Shown one piece after another: positions 51,807 through 60,289 of a DNA stretch of 64,000 nt (position 1 is its first letter; each line of letters begins with the position of its first letter). Origin of the DNA: Flagellimonas lutimaris (lineage in GTDB: Bacteria; Bacteroidota; Bacteroidia; Flavobacteriales; Flavobacteriaceae); assembly GCF_003581615.1 (NCBI RefSeq), contig NZ_QXFH01000070.1, positions 558,001-622,000 of the forward strand, read 5' to 3'. The notes beneath the pieces were generated by a model. The model searched no databases. It had not been told where the DNA came from and saw nothing but the letters and a program-made list of their open reading frames with translations. Position numbers and translations under genes: made by a program.

Positions 51807-52523
51807 TTAAATTTTTTCCAAAGTATCTGTTCCTAAATATTTATCATCCTTGTTTACGTACCATGCTCTGGTTTTGGGCATTTTTATCCCATTAATTTCT
51901 TCCAATCCTTCCAAAAGGATGTATTCCCCATCATTTTTACTCTCATCGTGGTAAAACTGATACACTTCCATGGCGTAGGTAGCGGGGTCAAAATAAAAAT
52001 ACCACTCATCTGTGCCCACTTCGGAATCATAGGTTACATTCAGCACCAAATATTCTTTGCCCTTGAAGGTCTTTTTTTGGACTTTAGGGTCCAAATGGGT
52101 GCCAGGATCCTTCAACTTCATAGGAAGGCCGTATAAGTAAGTATAGTAGTCTTTCATGAAATTGCCGCGCTCACAGTTCAAGCGGAATTTCTCAGTATCT
52201 TCTCCGGAAATATCTTTGCTTCCGTTCAATGTTATTTCGCAAGATTCCCCATTGATCTTATAGGTATAGGAATTGTCGGCCTGTTCTACATCCAAGGTAA
52301 ACTCTTGGTTTGGAAAATCCACGGCAATTATACTTGTACGCTCAGGACGGTTTGGAGTTTCCATAACTACCTTTAAGTTAGCATTTAGGTTTGCCCAATT
52401 GCCATTGGGATCATGGAATGCGATGGCATTTTCCAAAACTTCATCCGCAGAAAGTGATTGGGAATGACCAGTAATTATTGAAAATAAACCGATTGCCAAG
52501 AGAGCAAAAAAATACCTTTTCAT
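51807..52523 (-). CDS. DUF6503-like exported protein
   Basis: 238 residues with a signal peptide (LLAIGLFSIITGHSQ). The body fits the LolA-like half-barrel found in DUF6503-type proteins: ADEVLENAIAFHDPNGNWAN, KGKEYLVLNVTYDSEVGTDE, WYFYFDPATYAMEVYQFYHD and INGIKMPKTRAWYVN. Probably periplasmic and lipid- or protein-binding; unproven. It is co-directional with the GH130-like gene at 5-bp spacing. Confidence 0.7.
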   Translation of the reverse strand: MKRYFFALLAIGLFSIITGHSQSLSADEVLENAIAFHDPNGNWANLNANLKVVMETPNRPERTSIIAVDFPNQEFTLDVEQADNSYTYKINGESCEITLNGSKDISGEDTEKFRLNCERGNFMKDYYTYLYGLPMKLKDPGTHLDPKVQKKTFKGKEYLVLNVTYDSEVGTDEWYFYFDPATYAMEVYQFYHDESKNDGEYILLEGLEEINGIKMPKTRAWYVNKDDKYLGTDTLEKI

Positions 52524-52559
52524 ATCAATTATATTTATTGACAGGAAAGATACCGATTT

Positions 52560-54833
52560 TTATTTCTTTTCGATGGTCGCTGGAGCTACGGAACTGTCGT
52601 GCTCGGCATAGTATTGTTCCAAAAGATTCATCATTGCGGTAATCAAGTCCTTACTTTCCAATAAAAGTGAGAAGTACAATGTAGTGTTCTTGGGACTTGA
52701 TTCCTCTGTCCTTGTCCTGGAGACCTGCTGGTTGATTTTTTGGGAAACCATATCGTACAGCTCCTCTCTGGAATTTAAAACGGTCCCTACTTGCTCAAAA
52801 GAACGATCTTCGAATGCTTTTTGGGTGCTGTTAAAAATCTTTTCCAAAGCGATATCAATTTCTTTGAGCTCTTTGATTTGATTGTATTTTAGTTTTTTGT
52901 GATTGTTGTTCACATGGTTATAACTTACCTTTCCGATATATTCCAAGGACTGGGACATATCAGTCAAGTACCCCATAATATTGATGTAAAAATTACTGGC
53001 ACCTACATGGGCTTCATCCAAGTTTTTGATGAAGTAGAAAGTATCATTTCTTAAGCCCTCTATTTCATTTGCCAGCTTTTTACTCTGTTTTTTGTTTTTC
53101 TTCAAGAAATCAAGATCGTGTTTGGACAACCCTTGAATAGAATTGGAGTATATGCGGTTGCTCCGTTTTACCACATTGGCAATATTGGTAGCACTCTCCT
53201 CAATGACACCTTGAATGGAACTGCTTTCTGCTCTGCGCAAGCTATCCTCCGCTTTAATTTCCTTGGTCTTTTTATTGTGGGAAATGTAATTGCGAAGCAA
53301 AATAGCAGCAGCTGCAATCAACATTAAAACTAGCGAAACAAATTTTCCGATAAAAAGTAAATAGGCTATGATTGCGGCAGCAACAAATGCGCTAAGCGCA
53401 GTGAAGAACCAACCACCGATTACGTTTAATACCCCGGCAACGCGGTAAACCGCGCTTTCCGCTCCCCAGGCTCTATCGGCCAAAGACGTACCCATGGCTA
53501 CCATAAAGGTTACATAGGTAGTGGAAAGCGGCAATTTCATTGATGTAGCAATGGAGATAAGCACACTAGCCACCATCAGGTTTACGGAAGCTCTTACCAA
53601 ATCAAACGCTGGTTGTTCCTGTGTTTTGCTCTTTGGCACATAAGTTTGGGGCAATACAAATTGTTTGTCAATTTGAGATCGTATTGATGAAGGAATAACC
53701 TTGGAAATATTCTCAAAAGCAACAATGCTGAATTTTACAATTTGGCGGGAAAGGTAATTCGGCTGAAAACGCTCATCGCCTTCGTCCTGTCTAGCTAAAT
53801 CTACACTAGTCTTTACCACCCCTTTGGCTTTCGAAGAAAACCAAAGTGTAATCACCATTACGGCTCCTGAAAGTAATAATAGCATCGTAGGGGTCTGCAC
53901 TGCCGCGGCCAATCCACGCATATTAAATTCTGTCGGTGCTATTCCAGAAGCACTCCAGTCTTGATAAGATTGAAGCGCAGCAATAGGCACACCGATAAAG
54001 TTCACCAAATCGTTACCTGCAAAGGCCATAGCCAAAGCAAAGGTTCCAAAACCAATAACTATCCTATAAATATTCCATTTCAACAAACTTGCTACGATAT
54101 ACGAGGCCAAAGTCCAGAACACAAAATTGCCGGCCAAGAAGGCCAATGGTTGGGTAGCGACAAATTCTGAGAGGACACCATCAAAAAGTGCTGCACTCTT
54201 AAGACCCTTGACTAAAATAAAATATACTATTGCTGAAATAGCCAAACCTCCGAAAACAGATTCGACCCATTTAGATCTTGTCATGTAATTAAAAGAAATC
54301 AGAGCCCTTGAAATAAACTGGACTAGGGCACCAATGGAGAAGGCAATAAAAACTGAAAGTAAAATACCAAAGATAATTTCCGCCGCCTTATCGGTATTGA
54401 TATAGGTAGCCAAATCTGAAAAACCTCCCTGAGTATCGGCTATTTTAATCAATGAGATGGCCACAGAGGCACCCAAAAGTTCAAAAACAATAGATACCGT
54501 GGTCGAGGTGGGCATACCTAAGGTATTGAAGAAATCCAACAGCAGAATGTCCGTAATCATCACCGCCATAAAAATGAACATGATTTCCTCGAACACAAAT
54601 TCACCGGGATTAAAGATGCCTTTTCGGGCAACTTCCATCATCCCACTGGATGACATCGCGCCGAACGCAATACCGATACTGGCAACAATCATTATGGTTC
54701 TGAAGGAAATCGCCTTAGACCCGATTGCCGAGTTTAAAAAGTTAACTGCATCGTTACTGACACCTACTACCAAATCGGTAATGGCCAAAACACCTAATGC
54801 AACAACCATGAAAATGTAAATATTCTCCCCCAT
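52560..54833 (-). CDS. PiT-family phosphate transporter with C-terminal PhoU-like domain
   Basis: 757 residues, longer than typical PiT permeases of about 400-500. The first about 530 residues are membrane helices with the two PiT signatures (GVSNDAVNFLNSAIGSKA and AGNDLVNFIGVPIAAL). Residues of about 545-750 are a soluble, charged helical domain resembling PhoU/DUF47. Sodium- or proton-coupled phosphate import is expected. The fused regulatory domain may replace a separate PhoU partner. The dgt gene is divergent, with a 148-bp spacer. Confidence 0.85.
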   Translation of the reverse strand: MGENIYIFMVVALGVLAITDLVVGVSNDAVNFLNSAIGSKAISFRTIMIVASIGIAFGAMSSSGMMEVARKGIFNPGEFVFEEIMFIFMAVMITDILLLDFFNTLGMPTSTTVSIVFELLGASVAISLIKIADTQGGFSDLATYINTDKAAEIIFGILLSVFIAFSIGALVQFISRALISFNYMTRSKWVESVFGGLAISAIVYFILVKGLKSAALFDGVLSEFVATQPLAFLAGNFVFWTLASYIVASLLKWNIYRIVIGFGTFALAMAFAGNDLVNFIGVPIAALQSYQDWSASGIAPTEFNMRGLAAAVQTPTMLLLLSGAVMVITLWFSSKAKGVVKTSVDLARQDEGDERFQPNYLSRQIVKFSIVAFENISKVIPSSIRSQIDKQFVLPQTYVPKSKTQEQPAFDLVRASVNLMVASVLISIATSMKLPLSTTYVTFMVAMGTSLADRAWGAESAVYRVAGVLNVIGGWFFTALSAFVAAAIIAYLLFIGKFVSLVLMLIAAAAILLRNYISHNKKTKEIKAEDSLRRAESSSIQGVIEESATNIANVVKRSNRIYSNSIQGLSKHDLDFLKKNKKQSKKLANEIEGLRNDTFYFIKNLDEAHVGASNFYINIMGYLTDMSQSLEYIGKVSYNHVNNNHKKLKYNQIKELKEIDIALEKIFNSTQKAFEDRSFEQVGTVLNSREELYDMVSQKINQQVSRTRTEESSPKNTTLYFSLLLESKDLITAMMNLLEQYYAEHDSSVAPATIEKK

Positions 54834-54981
54834 TCTTTCAGAAATATGACAAAAATGCCATTATAAATCGGCAATAAGGTTAACAAAATGTTACCAAATA
54901 CGGCCTCAAAAATATCAATATTTTCCATGTGTTGGACATAGGTTCATCTTTTGATATATCTTCGCTATAAATCAATGGCCA

Positions 54982-56340
54982 ATGAACTGGGAGCAGCTAC
55001 TCTCTTTAAAGCGACACGGAGATACCGGAAAACGATTGCGAAAGGAGCAAAATGAAACCCGACTTGGGTTTGAGGTGGACTACGACCGAATCATTTTTTC
55101 ATCCGCTTTTAGAAGCTTGCAAGATAAGACACAAGTGTTTCCAATGCCCATTGCAGTTGGCTCACAGAAGAATTTTGTGCATACACGCTTAACGCACAGT
55201 ATGGAGGTGTCGGTGGTAGGAAGAAGCCTGGGGCGTATTGCCGGACAACAAATTTTGGCCAAATACCCATTTCTATCTGAGGTGCATGGTCACCATTTTA
55301 ACGATTTTGGTGCTATTGTAGCCGCCGCCGCATTAGCTCATGATATTGGTAACCCTCCGTTTGGACATAGCGGGGAAAAAGCCATCGGGAATTATTTTAA
55401 GCAGGGCAAGGGAAAGCAATACCAAGATATCCTGACCGCAGAAGAATACCAAGACCTTATCGATTTTGAGGGCAATGCCAATGGCTTTAAATTATTGACC
55501 GAGTCTAGGGAAGGAGTTCCCGGTGGACTGCGCTTAAGTTACGCTACCCTTGGAGCTTTTATAAAATATCCAAAAGCTTCGTTGCCAAAAAAGCCATCGA
55601 GAAATATTGTAGATAAAAAGTTTGGGTTCTTTCAGTCAGAAAAGGAGTTTTTTATTGAACTCGTAGAAGAAATTGGATTGTTGCCTAATCCAAATCATCC
55701 AAAAACAGGATTTTTAAGACACCCGCTTACCTATTTGGTGGAGGCCGCGGATGATATCTGCTATACCATCATCGATTTTGAGGATGGAATCAATTTGGGG
55801 TTGATTCCTGAAGAATATGCCTTGGAGTATCTCATCAATTTGGTGAAGGACAACATCAACACCAAAAAATACAATGCCATGACTACTTCAAGTGATAGAT
55901 TGAGCTATTTGAGGGCACTTGCCATAAGTACTTTGATCGGCGATGCGGTCGATGTTTTTGTAAAGAATGAGGATAAAATCCTAAATGGAGAGTTTGATGT
56001 TTCCTTACTCGATAAAGGAAAGTATAAAGCACAGGTAGAGGATATCATCAAGTTGAGTGTGGAGAAGATTTATCAATCCACCGAAGTAGTGGATAAAGAA
56101 TTGGCAGGCTATCGTATTATATCGGACCTTTTGGATATGTATACTTCGGCCTTGATCAATGTTAAAGAAGGGCGGGACACCAATTACGACCGATTGCTCA
56201 TCAAAAGTTTACCCGAGAACTATCGCAATACGGATACATCAACTTATAAGATACTGTTGGACACGAGTTGTTTTGTGGCCAGTTTATCGGATAGTGCGGC
56301 CGTGCATATTCATGATAAATTAACAGGGCGCAAGGTCTAA
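54982..56340 (+). CDS. dgt: Deoxyguanosinetriphosphate triphosphohydrolase (HD superfamily)
   Basis: 452 residues. HD-domain motifs: HTRLTHSMEVSVVGRSLGR (first His), ALAHDIGNPPFGHSGE (His-Asp), and LVEAADDICYTIIDFEDG (later Asp). It splits dNTPs to deoxynucleoside and triphosphate and helps control dNTP pools. It starts at ATG 54982; TATCTTCG at 54957-54964 is a near-match to a -7 box. Its stop overlaps the convergent DUF3078 gene by four bases. Confidence 0.9.
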   Translation: MNWEQLLSLKRHGDTGKRLRKEQNETRLGFEVDYDRIIFSSAFRSLQDKTQVFPMPIAVGSQKNFVHTRLTHSMEVSVVGRSLGRIAGQQILAKYPFLSEVHGHHFNDFGAIVAAAALAHDIGNPPFGHSGEKAIGNYFKQGKGKQYQDILTAEEYQDLIDFEGNANGFKLLTESREGVPGGLRLSYATLGAFIKYPKASLPKKPSRNIVDKKFGFFQSEKEFFIELVEEIGLLPNPNHPKTGFLRHPLTYLVEAADDICYTIIDFEDGINLGLIPEEYALEYLINLVKDNINTKKYNAMTTSSDRLSYLRALAISTLIGDAVDVFVKNEDKILNGEFDVSLLDKGKYKAQVEDIIKLSVEKIYQSTEVVDKELAGYRIISDLLDMYTSALINVKEGRDTNYDRLLIKSLPENYRNTDTSTYKILLDTSCFVASLSDSAAVHIHDKLTGRKV

Positions 56341-57395
56341 AACGTATAGAGCAACCCTACTCCAAGTAACTGCTTAAACTGTATTCGGGATACACCTGGG
56401 TTGATTATGGAATCGTCTTCCGCAATTTCCTCATCAAATTTAATATCATCATCAAAAATAATGTGGGTGCCAATGTTGGCGGCAAGAAATTCATTAACCT
56501 TTAGGTTAAAATTCAATTCCCAATCCACATCAATATTGCCAAAACTCCGTACGTAGTCGGTATAAAGGTTAAGGCGATGGTTCATCAATACATTTCTGGC
56601 AATTTCTGTTTCCCAAGTATTGGTGATAAGAAAACCAAGTTCTAAAAAGACTTTTTTACCTTTTTCCACACCGAATGCCCCTTGGTTGGAGAGTACTTCA
56701 TCCAGTACAAAAGTGGATTTCATGGTAGCGGGTGAAATATACAGGTTGAATTTGTCTTTTGGAGGGATATAGGATGTACCTACACCGACAAATGCATATC
56801 CAGGAGCCATAAACCTTGAAATAGGGTTTTCCCTATCAGGATATTTATAACCGTTCGAAAATTGGGTTCTGAAGTTCGCTTTTACAGAATAGTACCAATT
56901 GGTGATAGTGTCCTTTCTAAAACTAAGGGTGGTGGATAAACGTATCTGGTCGTCAGTTTTTCGAAGTTTTCTTCCTTCCTGTGCATTGAGGCCATATCTG
57001 ATTTGAGCCTCATTGTTCCAATTTAAATATCTGAACTTGTAATTCCGTAAAAAATCTGCACTTGCCAGGGCCGATACCGAGTTATCGCCCCCTGCATTCC
57101 AGTTTACAAAGGCTACCTCGCTGATATTTAGCCCAAATTTGTTGACCTTTTTCCAAAAGGAAGTAGGCTGGAACCGATTGTGCCAAACACTCAAAGGTTT
57201 TACCCTGTTCAATACCGTTCGAGGATCCGTGAGCTTGGCACTTCTGGTCAAATATTTTAGTTTGACATCTTTGATGCGAACAATTTTAAAACCAGAATCG
57301 GTGCTGTCGGGTTCAAAAACCTTTAGGCGGGATATCTGTGCATTGGCAGAAAGGAAAACGGTAAGGAATAGAATTAAAAAACAATTTATTCGCAT
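56337..57395 (-). CDS. DUF3078 family outer-membrane protein
   Basis: 352 residues with a signal peptide (LILFLTVFLSANAQ). Family blocks are FGLNISEVAFVNWNAGGDNS, NWNNEAQIRYGLNAQEGRKL, GYAFVGVGTSYIPPKDKFN and ending FKQLLGVGLLYTF with a terminal Phe. Alternating hydrophobic strands and C-terminal phenylalanine fit an outer-membrane beta-barrel. The function is unknown. It overlaps dxs by 10 bases and is probably co-transcribed. Confidence 0.85.
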   Translation of the reverse strand: MRINCFLILFLTVFLSANAQISRLKVFEPDSTDSGFKIVRIKDVKLKYLTRSAKLTDPRTVLNRVKPLSVWHNRFQPTSFWKKVNKFGLNISEVAFVNWNAGGDNSVSALASADFLRNYKFRYLNWNNEAQIRYGLNAQEGRKLRKTDDQIRLSTTLSFRKDTITNWYYSVKANFRTQFSNGYKYPDRENPISRFMAPGYAFVGVGTSYIPPKDKFNLYISPATMKSTFVLDEVLSNQGAFGVEKGKKVFLELGFLITNTWETEIARNVLMNHRLNLYTDYVRSFGNIDVDWELNFNLKVNEFLAANIGTHIIFDDDIKFDEEIAEDDSIINPGVSRIQFKQLLGVGLLYTF

Positions 57396-59164
57396 TGGTT
57401 TAAGGTTGATTGTATATAAGAATGTATGGTATCAAAATCTATACCAGCCAGATGGTGGGTTTCGGGTATTGTTCCTTGTTCCACAAATTGGTCGGGAACA
57501 CCAAATATTTTAACAGGTTTTGAAAATCCTTCTTCGTTGGCAAATTCCAATACTGCAGAACCAAAACCACCCATTTTTGAGCCATTTTCAACAGTAATGA
57601 TATACTGGTACTGGCTAAAAATTGTGCGCAAAGTGTTTTTGTCCAGTGGTTTTACAAAACGCATATCGTAGTGTCCGACTTTTTCTGGATGACCTAATTT
57701 TTCAATGAGTTCTGCTACGACGTTACCAATATGGCCTATGGTAAGTACAGCAATTTTTGAACCCTCTTTCAAACATCGGGCGGTACCCATTTCAATGGTC
57801 TCAAAATCATTTTTCCAGTCAATGGTCACACCTCGTCCTCTTGGATACCTGATAGTAATAGGATTGTCCAATCCCATCTGTGCGGCGTACATGATGTTTC
57901 TGAGTTCCATTTCGTTCATTGGAGCAAAAACAATGAGATTTGGAATGCACCGTAAAAAAGCCATATCAAAAATCCCGTGATGGGTAGGGCCATCTTGTCC
58001 CACCAAACCAGCCCGGTCCAAACAGAAAATAACGGGCAGTTTTTGCAAAGCCACATCGTGTATTACTTGATCATAGGCCCGCTGTAAAAAAGTAGAGTAA
58101 ATATTGCAAAATGGCACCAATCCCTGAGTGGCCATACCTGCGGCAAGGGTGACCGCGTGCTGTTCGGCTATTCCCACATCAAAAGCACGATCGGGCATTT
58201 CGTCCATCATAAATTTTAGGGAACTGCCGCTGGGCATAGCAGGGGTAATCCCAACAATTTTTTCATTCTTTTGAGCCAATTCCACGATGGTATGCCCAAA
58301 TACATCTTGATATTTTGGAGGTTGAATTTCCCCTGATTTTTTTAATCGCTCCCCTGTGATTTTATCAAATTTTCCAGGGGCATGATACACTACTTGGTCT
58401 TCTTCTGCCTTTTTTAATCCTTTCCCTTTTGTGGTAATAATGTGGAGCAATTTTGGACCTTCTACATTTTTTAGACGTCCCAGTTCCGCGACCAAAGCTT
58501 TTACGTCATGTCCATCAATGGGCCCCGAATAGTTGAGGTTGAGGCATTCAAAAATATTTTCATCCTTGGCTGTACCCGCCTTTACATTGGTAAGATATTT
58601 TTTTAGGGCACCAACACTGGGGTCGATGCCAATGGCATTATCGTTGAGTACAATTAGTGCGTTTACATTGGTCACTCCCAGATGGTTCAATCCTTCAAAG
58701 GCCATTCCACTAGCAATAGAGGCATCGCCCACCACCGCAATATGTTGTTTGTTAAGGTCTCCTTTAAGTTTGGAGGCCATCGCCATTCCAAGTATCGCCG
58801 AGATGGAGGTAGAGCTATGCCCAGTTCCAAAATCGTCATATTCACTTTCGCTTCGCTTTGGGAAACCGCTTATTCCGCCTAGTTGTCGGTTCGTCTCGAA
58901 AATCTCCTTTCTTCCTGTTAGGATTTTGTGCCCATAAGCTTGGTGGCCTACATCCCAAATGAGTTTGTCATTGGGGGTGTTGAACACATAATGCAGTGCT
59001 ATGGTGAGTTCCACAACACCCAAACTGGCCCCCAAATGCCCTTCTTTGATGGAGACGATATCAATAATAAATTCCCTTAATTCCTGGGCGAGTTTGGGCA
59101 GCTCATCCAAGTTTAGTTTTTTGAGGTCCTCGGGGGATTCGATATGTGTTAACAGCTTTTCCAA
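57386..59164 (-). CDS. dxs: 1-deoxy-D-xylulose-5-phosphate synthase
   Basis: 592 residues. Thiamine-diphosphate signature VVGDASIASGMAFEGLNHLG, followed by NDNAIGIDPSVG; GTGHSSTSISAILGMA; transketolase middle domain (DVGIAEQHAVTLAAGMATQG); and C-terminal domain GGFGSAVLEF. It makes DXP from pyruvate and glyceraldehyde 3-phosphate, the first step of non-mevalonate isoprenoid synthesis. Slightly shorter than E. coli Dxs, mainly by loop deletions. A -7 box lies 11 bases upstream of the ATG, implying a near-leaderless transcript. Confidence 0.95.
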   Translation of the reverse strand: MEKLLTHIESPEDLKKLNLDELPKLAQELREFIIDIVSIKEGHLGASLGVVELTIALHYVFNTPNDKLIWDVGHQAYGHKILTGRKEIFETNRQLGGISGFPKRSESEYDDFGTGHSSTSISAILGMAMASKLKGDLNKQHIAVVGDASIASGMAFEGLNHLGVTNVNALIVLNDNAIGIDPSVGALKKYLTNVKAGTAKDENIFECLNLNYSGPIDGHDVKALVAELGRLKNVEGPKLLHIITTKGKGLKKAEEDQVVYHAPGKFDKITGERLKKSGEIQPPKYQDVFGHTIVELAQKNEKIVGITPAMPSGSSLKFMMDEMPDRAFDVGIAEQHAVTLAAGMATQGLVPFCNIYSTFLQRAYDQVIHDVALQKLPVIFCLDRAGLVGQDGPTHHGIFDMAFLRCIPNLIVFAPMNEMELRNIMYAAQMGLDNPITIRYPRGRGVTIDWKNDFETIEMGTARCLKEGSKIAVLTIGHIGNVVAELIEKLGHPEKVGHYDMRFVKPLDKNTLRTIFSQYQYIITVENGSKMGGFGSAVLEFANEEGFSKPVKIFGVPDQFVEQGTIPETHHLAGIDFDTIHSYIQSTLNQCE

Positions 59165-59174
59165 TGAATAAAAA

Positions 59175-59182
59175 CAAAAGTA
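59175..59182 (-). promoter_or_regulatory. Candidate -7 box for dxs
   Basis: Minus-strand TACTTTTG fits TANNTTTG and ends 11 bases before the dxs ATG at 59164. The -33 position holds only T-rich sequence. Confidence 0.35.
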
Positions 59183-59246
59183 TCACTTCTCCCTAAAATT
59201 ATTTTATGTGTAGCTTAGCAATCTGTTGAAAATGATATAAAAAGTT

Positions 59247-59696
59247 GTGGAGAACCCGTTTGATGACACTTATTTTATGAAACGAGCCTTGCAAGAGGCC
59301 GAAATAGCCTTTCAAAATGGTGAAGTCCCTGTTGGGGCGGTTATTGTAGTAAATAATAGAATCATTGGAAGGGCCCATAACCTAACGGAGCGCTTGAAGG
59401 ATGTTACGGCCCATGCCGAAATGCAGGCCATTACTGCAGCTTCTAACTTTTTGGGCGGTAAATATCTTCGAGATTGTACTTTGTACGTTACTTTGGAACC
59501 CTGCCAAATGTGTGCTGGGGGCCTGTATTGGAGTCAAATTTCGAGAGTGGTCTATGGCGCAGCAGATTTGGAGCGTGGTTTTGGTGTGATGGGAGGGCAC
59601 TTACATCCAAAAACTGAAGTGGTTGGGGGTGTTATGGAAAAGGAAGCTGCTGAACTTCTAAAGCGATTTTTCATCCAAAGAAGAAACCTCAACTAA
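59247..59696 (+). CDS. tadA: tRNA-specific adenosine deaminase
   Basis: 149 residues with a GTG start. Zinc ligands His56, Cys86 and Cys89 (HAEMQAI and EPCQMCAGGL), with proton-shuttling Glu58, and the tRNA-loop segment VPVGAVIVVNNRIIGRAHN. TadA converts A34 to inosine in tRNA-Arg(ACG). Some close relatives deaminate guanine, so a guanine deaminase is a weaker alternative. It is divergent from dxs and ends at a bidirectional terminator. Confidence 0.88.
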   Translation: MENPFDDTYFMKRALQEAEIAFQNGEVPVGAVIVVNNRIIGRAHNLTERLKDVTAHAEMQAITAASNFLGGKYLRDCTLYVTLEPCQMCAGGLYWSQISRVVYGAADLERGFGVMGGHLHPKTEVVGGVMEKEAAELLKRFFIQRRNLN

Positions 59697-59698
59697 AT

Positions 59699-59726
59699 AA
59701 AAAACCCTGGCAGTGCCAGGGTTTTT
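59699..59726. terminator. Bidirectional intrinsic terminator
   Basis: An eleven-bp stem, AAAACCCTGGC with GCCAGGGTTTT, and loop AGT give T runs on both strands. It serves tadA (+) and the cold-shock gene (-). Confidence 0.88.
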
Positions 59727-59750
59727 AAATCAAATCAAAATAAAATATTG

Positions 59751-59945
59751 TTATCCGATTACCTGCACTTGTGCAGCAACCACTCCTTTTCTTCCTTCTT
59801 CTTCAATGTATTCTACTTTGTCGCCTTCGTTCAATTCCACACCGTTCAATGCCGTAACATGAACAAAGATGTCTTTTCCTGTGTCGTCGTTTGTAATAAA
59901 CCCAAAACCTTTGGATTCATTGAAAAATTTTACTGTACCAGTCAT
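59751..59945 (-). CDS. Cold-shock domain protein
   Basis: 64 residues, a single OB-fold cold-shock domain. RNP1 is KGFGFI and RNP2 is DIFVHV, with the usual Gly-Thr-Val-Lys-Phe-Phe start. It binds single-stranded RNA and acts as an RNA chaperone. The AT-rich region upstream (59946-60031) may hold its promoter or a temperature-responsive leader, though I see no defined structure. Confidence 0.95.
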   Translation of the reverse strand: MTGTVKFFNESKGFGFITNDDTGKDIFVHVTALNGVELNEGDKVEYIEEEGRKGVVAAQVQVIG

Positions 59946-60031
59946 TAAAAATTAAATAAAATGTTAAAATACGAAAGTAACTTTTTTTGCGACTGATTTG
60001 ATGAAAAGAAGTTTAAATTTTAAGAAAATTA

Positions 60032-60289
60032 TTAATATTTTGTCTTTTTATCCTCTTTTTCTTGCATTTTCTTAATATTTTCCTTTGTAAGCATATAATC
60101 TTTCATGTTTTTGGACTTGCTTTCTTTCCAAAGGAAAAGGGGCATGGCCACCAAAAAGAGTCCAATAGTACCTCCTCCAATATATTTTGGGGCTTGGGGA
60201 TGCTCTTCTTCCAAAGTTAACCCATAGAATATTGACCCTAGGGATGCCAACATAATGAGGAAAACAATATGTTTTAGTTTGATTTTCAT
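60032..60289 (-). CDS. Small two-helix membrane protein encoded after ClC
   Basis: 85 residues. Two membrane helices (about 7-24 and 38-53) are separated by a short acidic loop (LEEEHPQAP) and followed by a lysine/glutamate-rich tail. It overlaps the ClC stop by four bases, so it is co-translated and may be an accessory subunit. I recognise no family. Confidence 0.65.
   Translation of the reverse strand: MKIKLKHIVFLIMLASLGSIFYGLTLEEEHPQAPKYIGGGTIGLFLVAMPLFLWKESKSKNMKDYMLTKENIKKMQEKEDKKTKY

Noticed and set aside
54876-54900. GGTTAACAAAATGTTACC as a second copy of the 4585 palindrome
   Set aside because: The arms are unequal (GGTTAACA versus TGTTACC) and the centre differs, so similarity to GTAACAATATTGTTAC is too weak.
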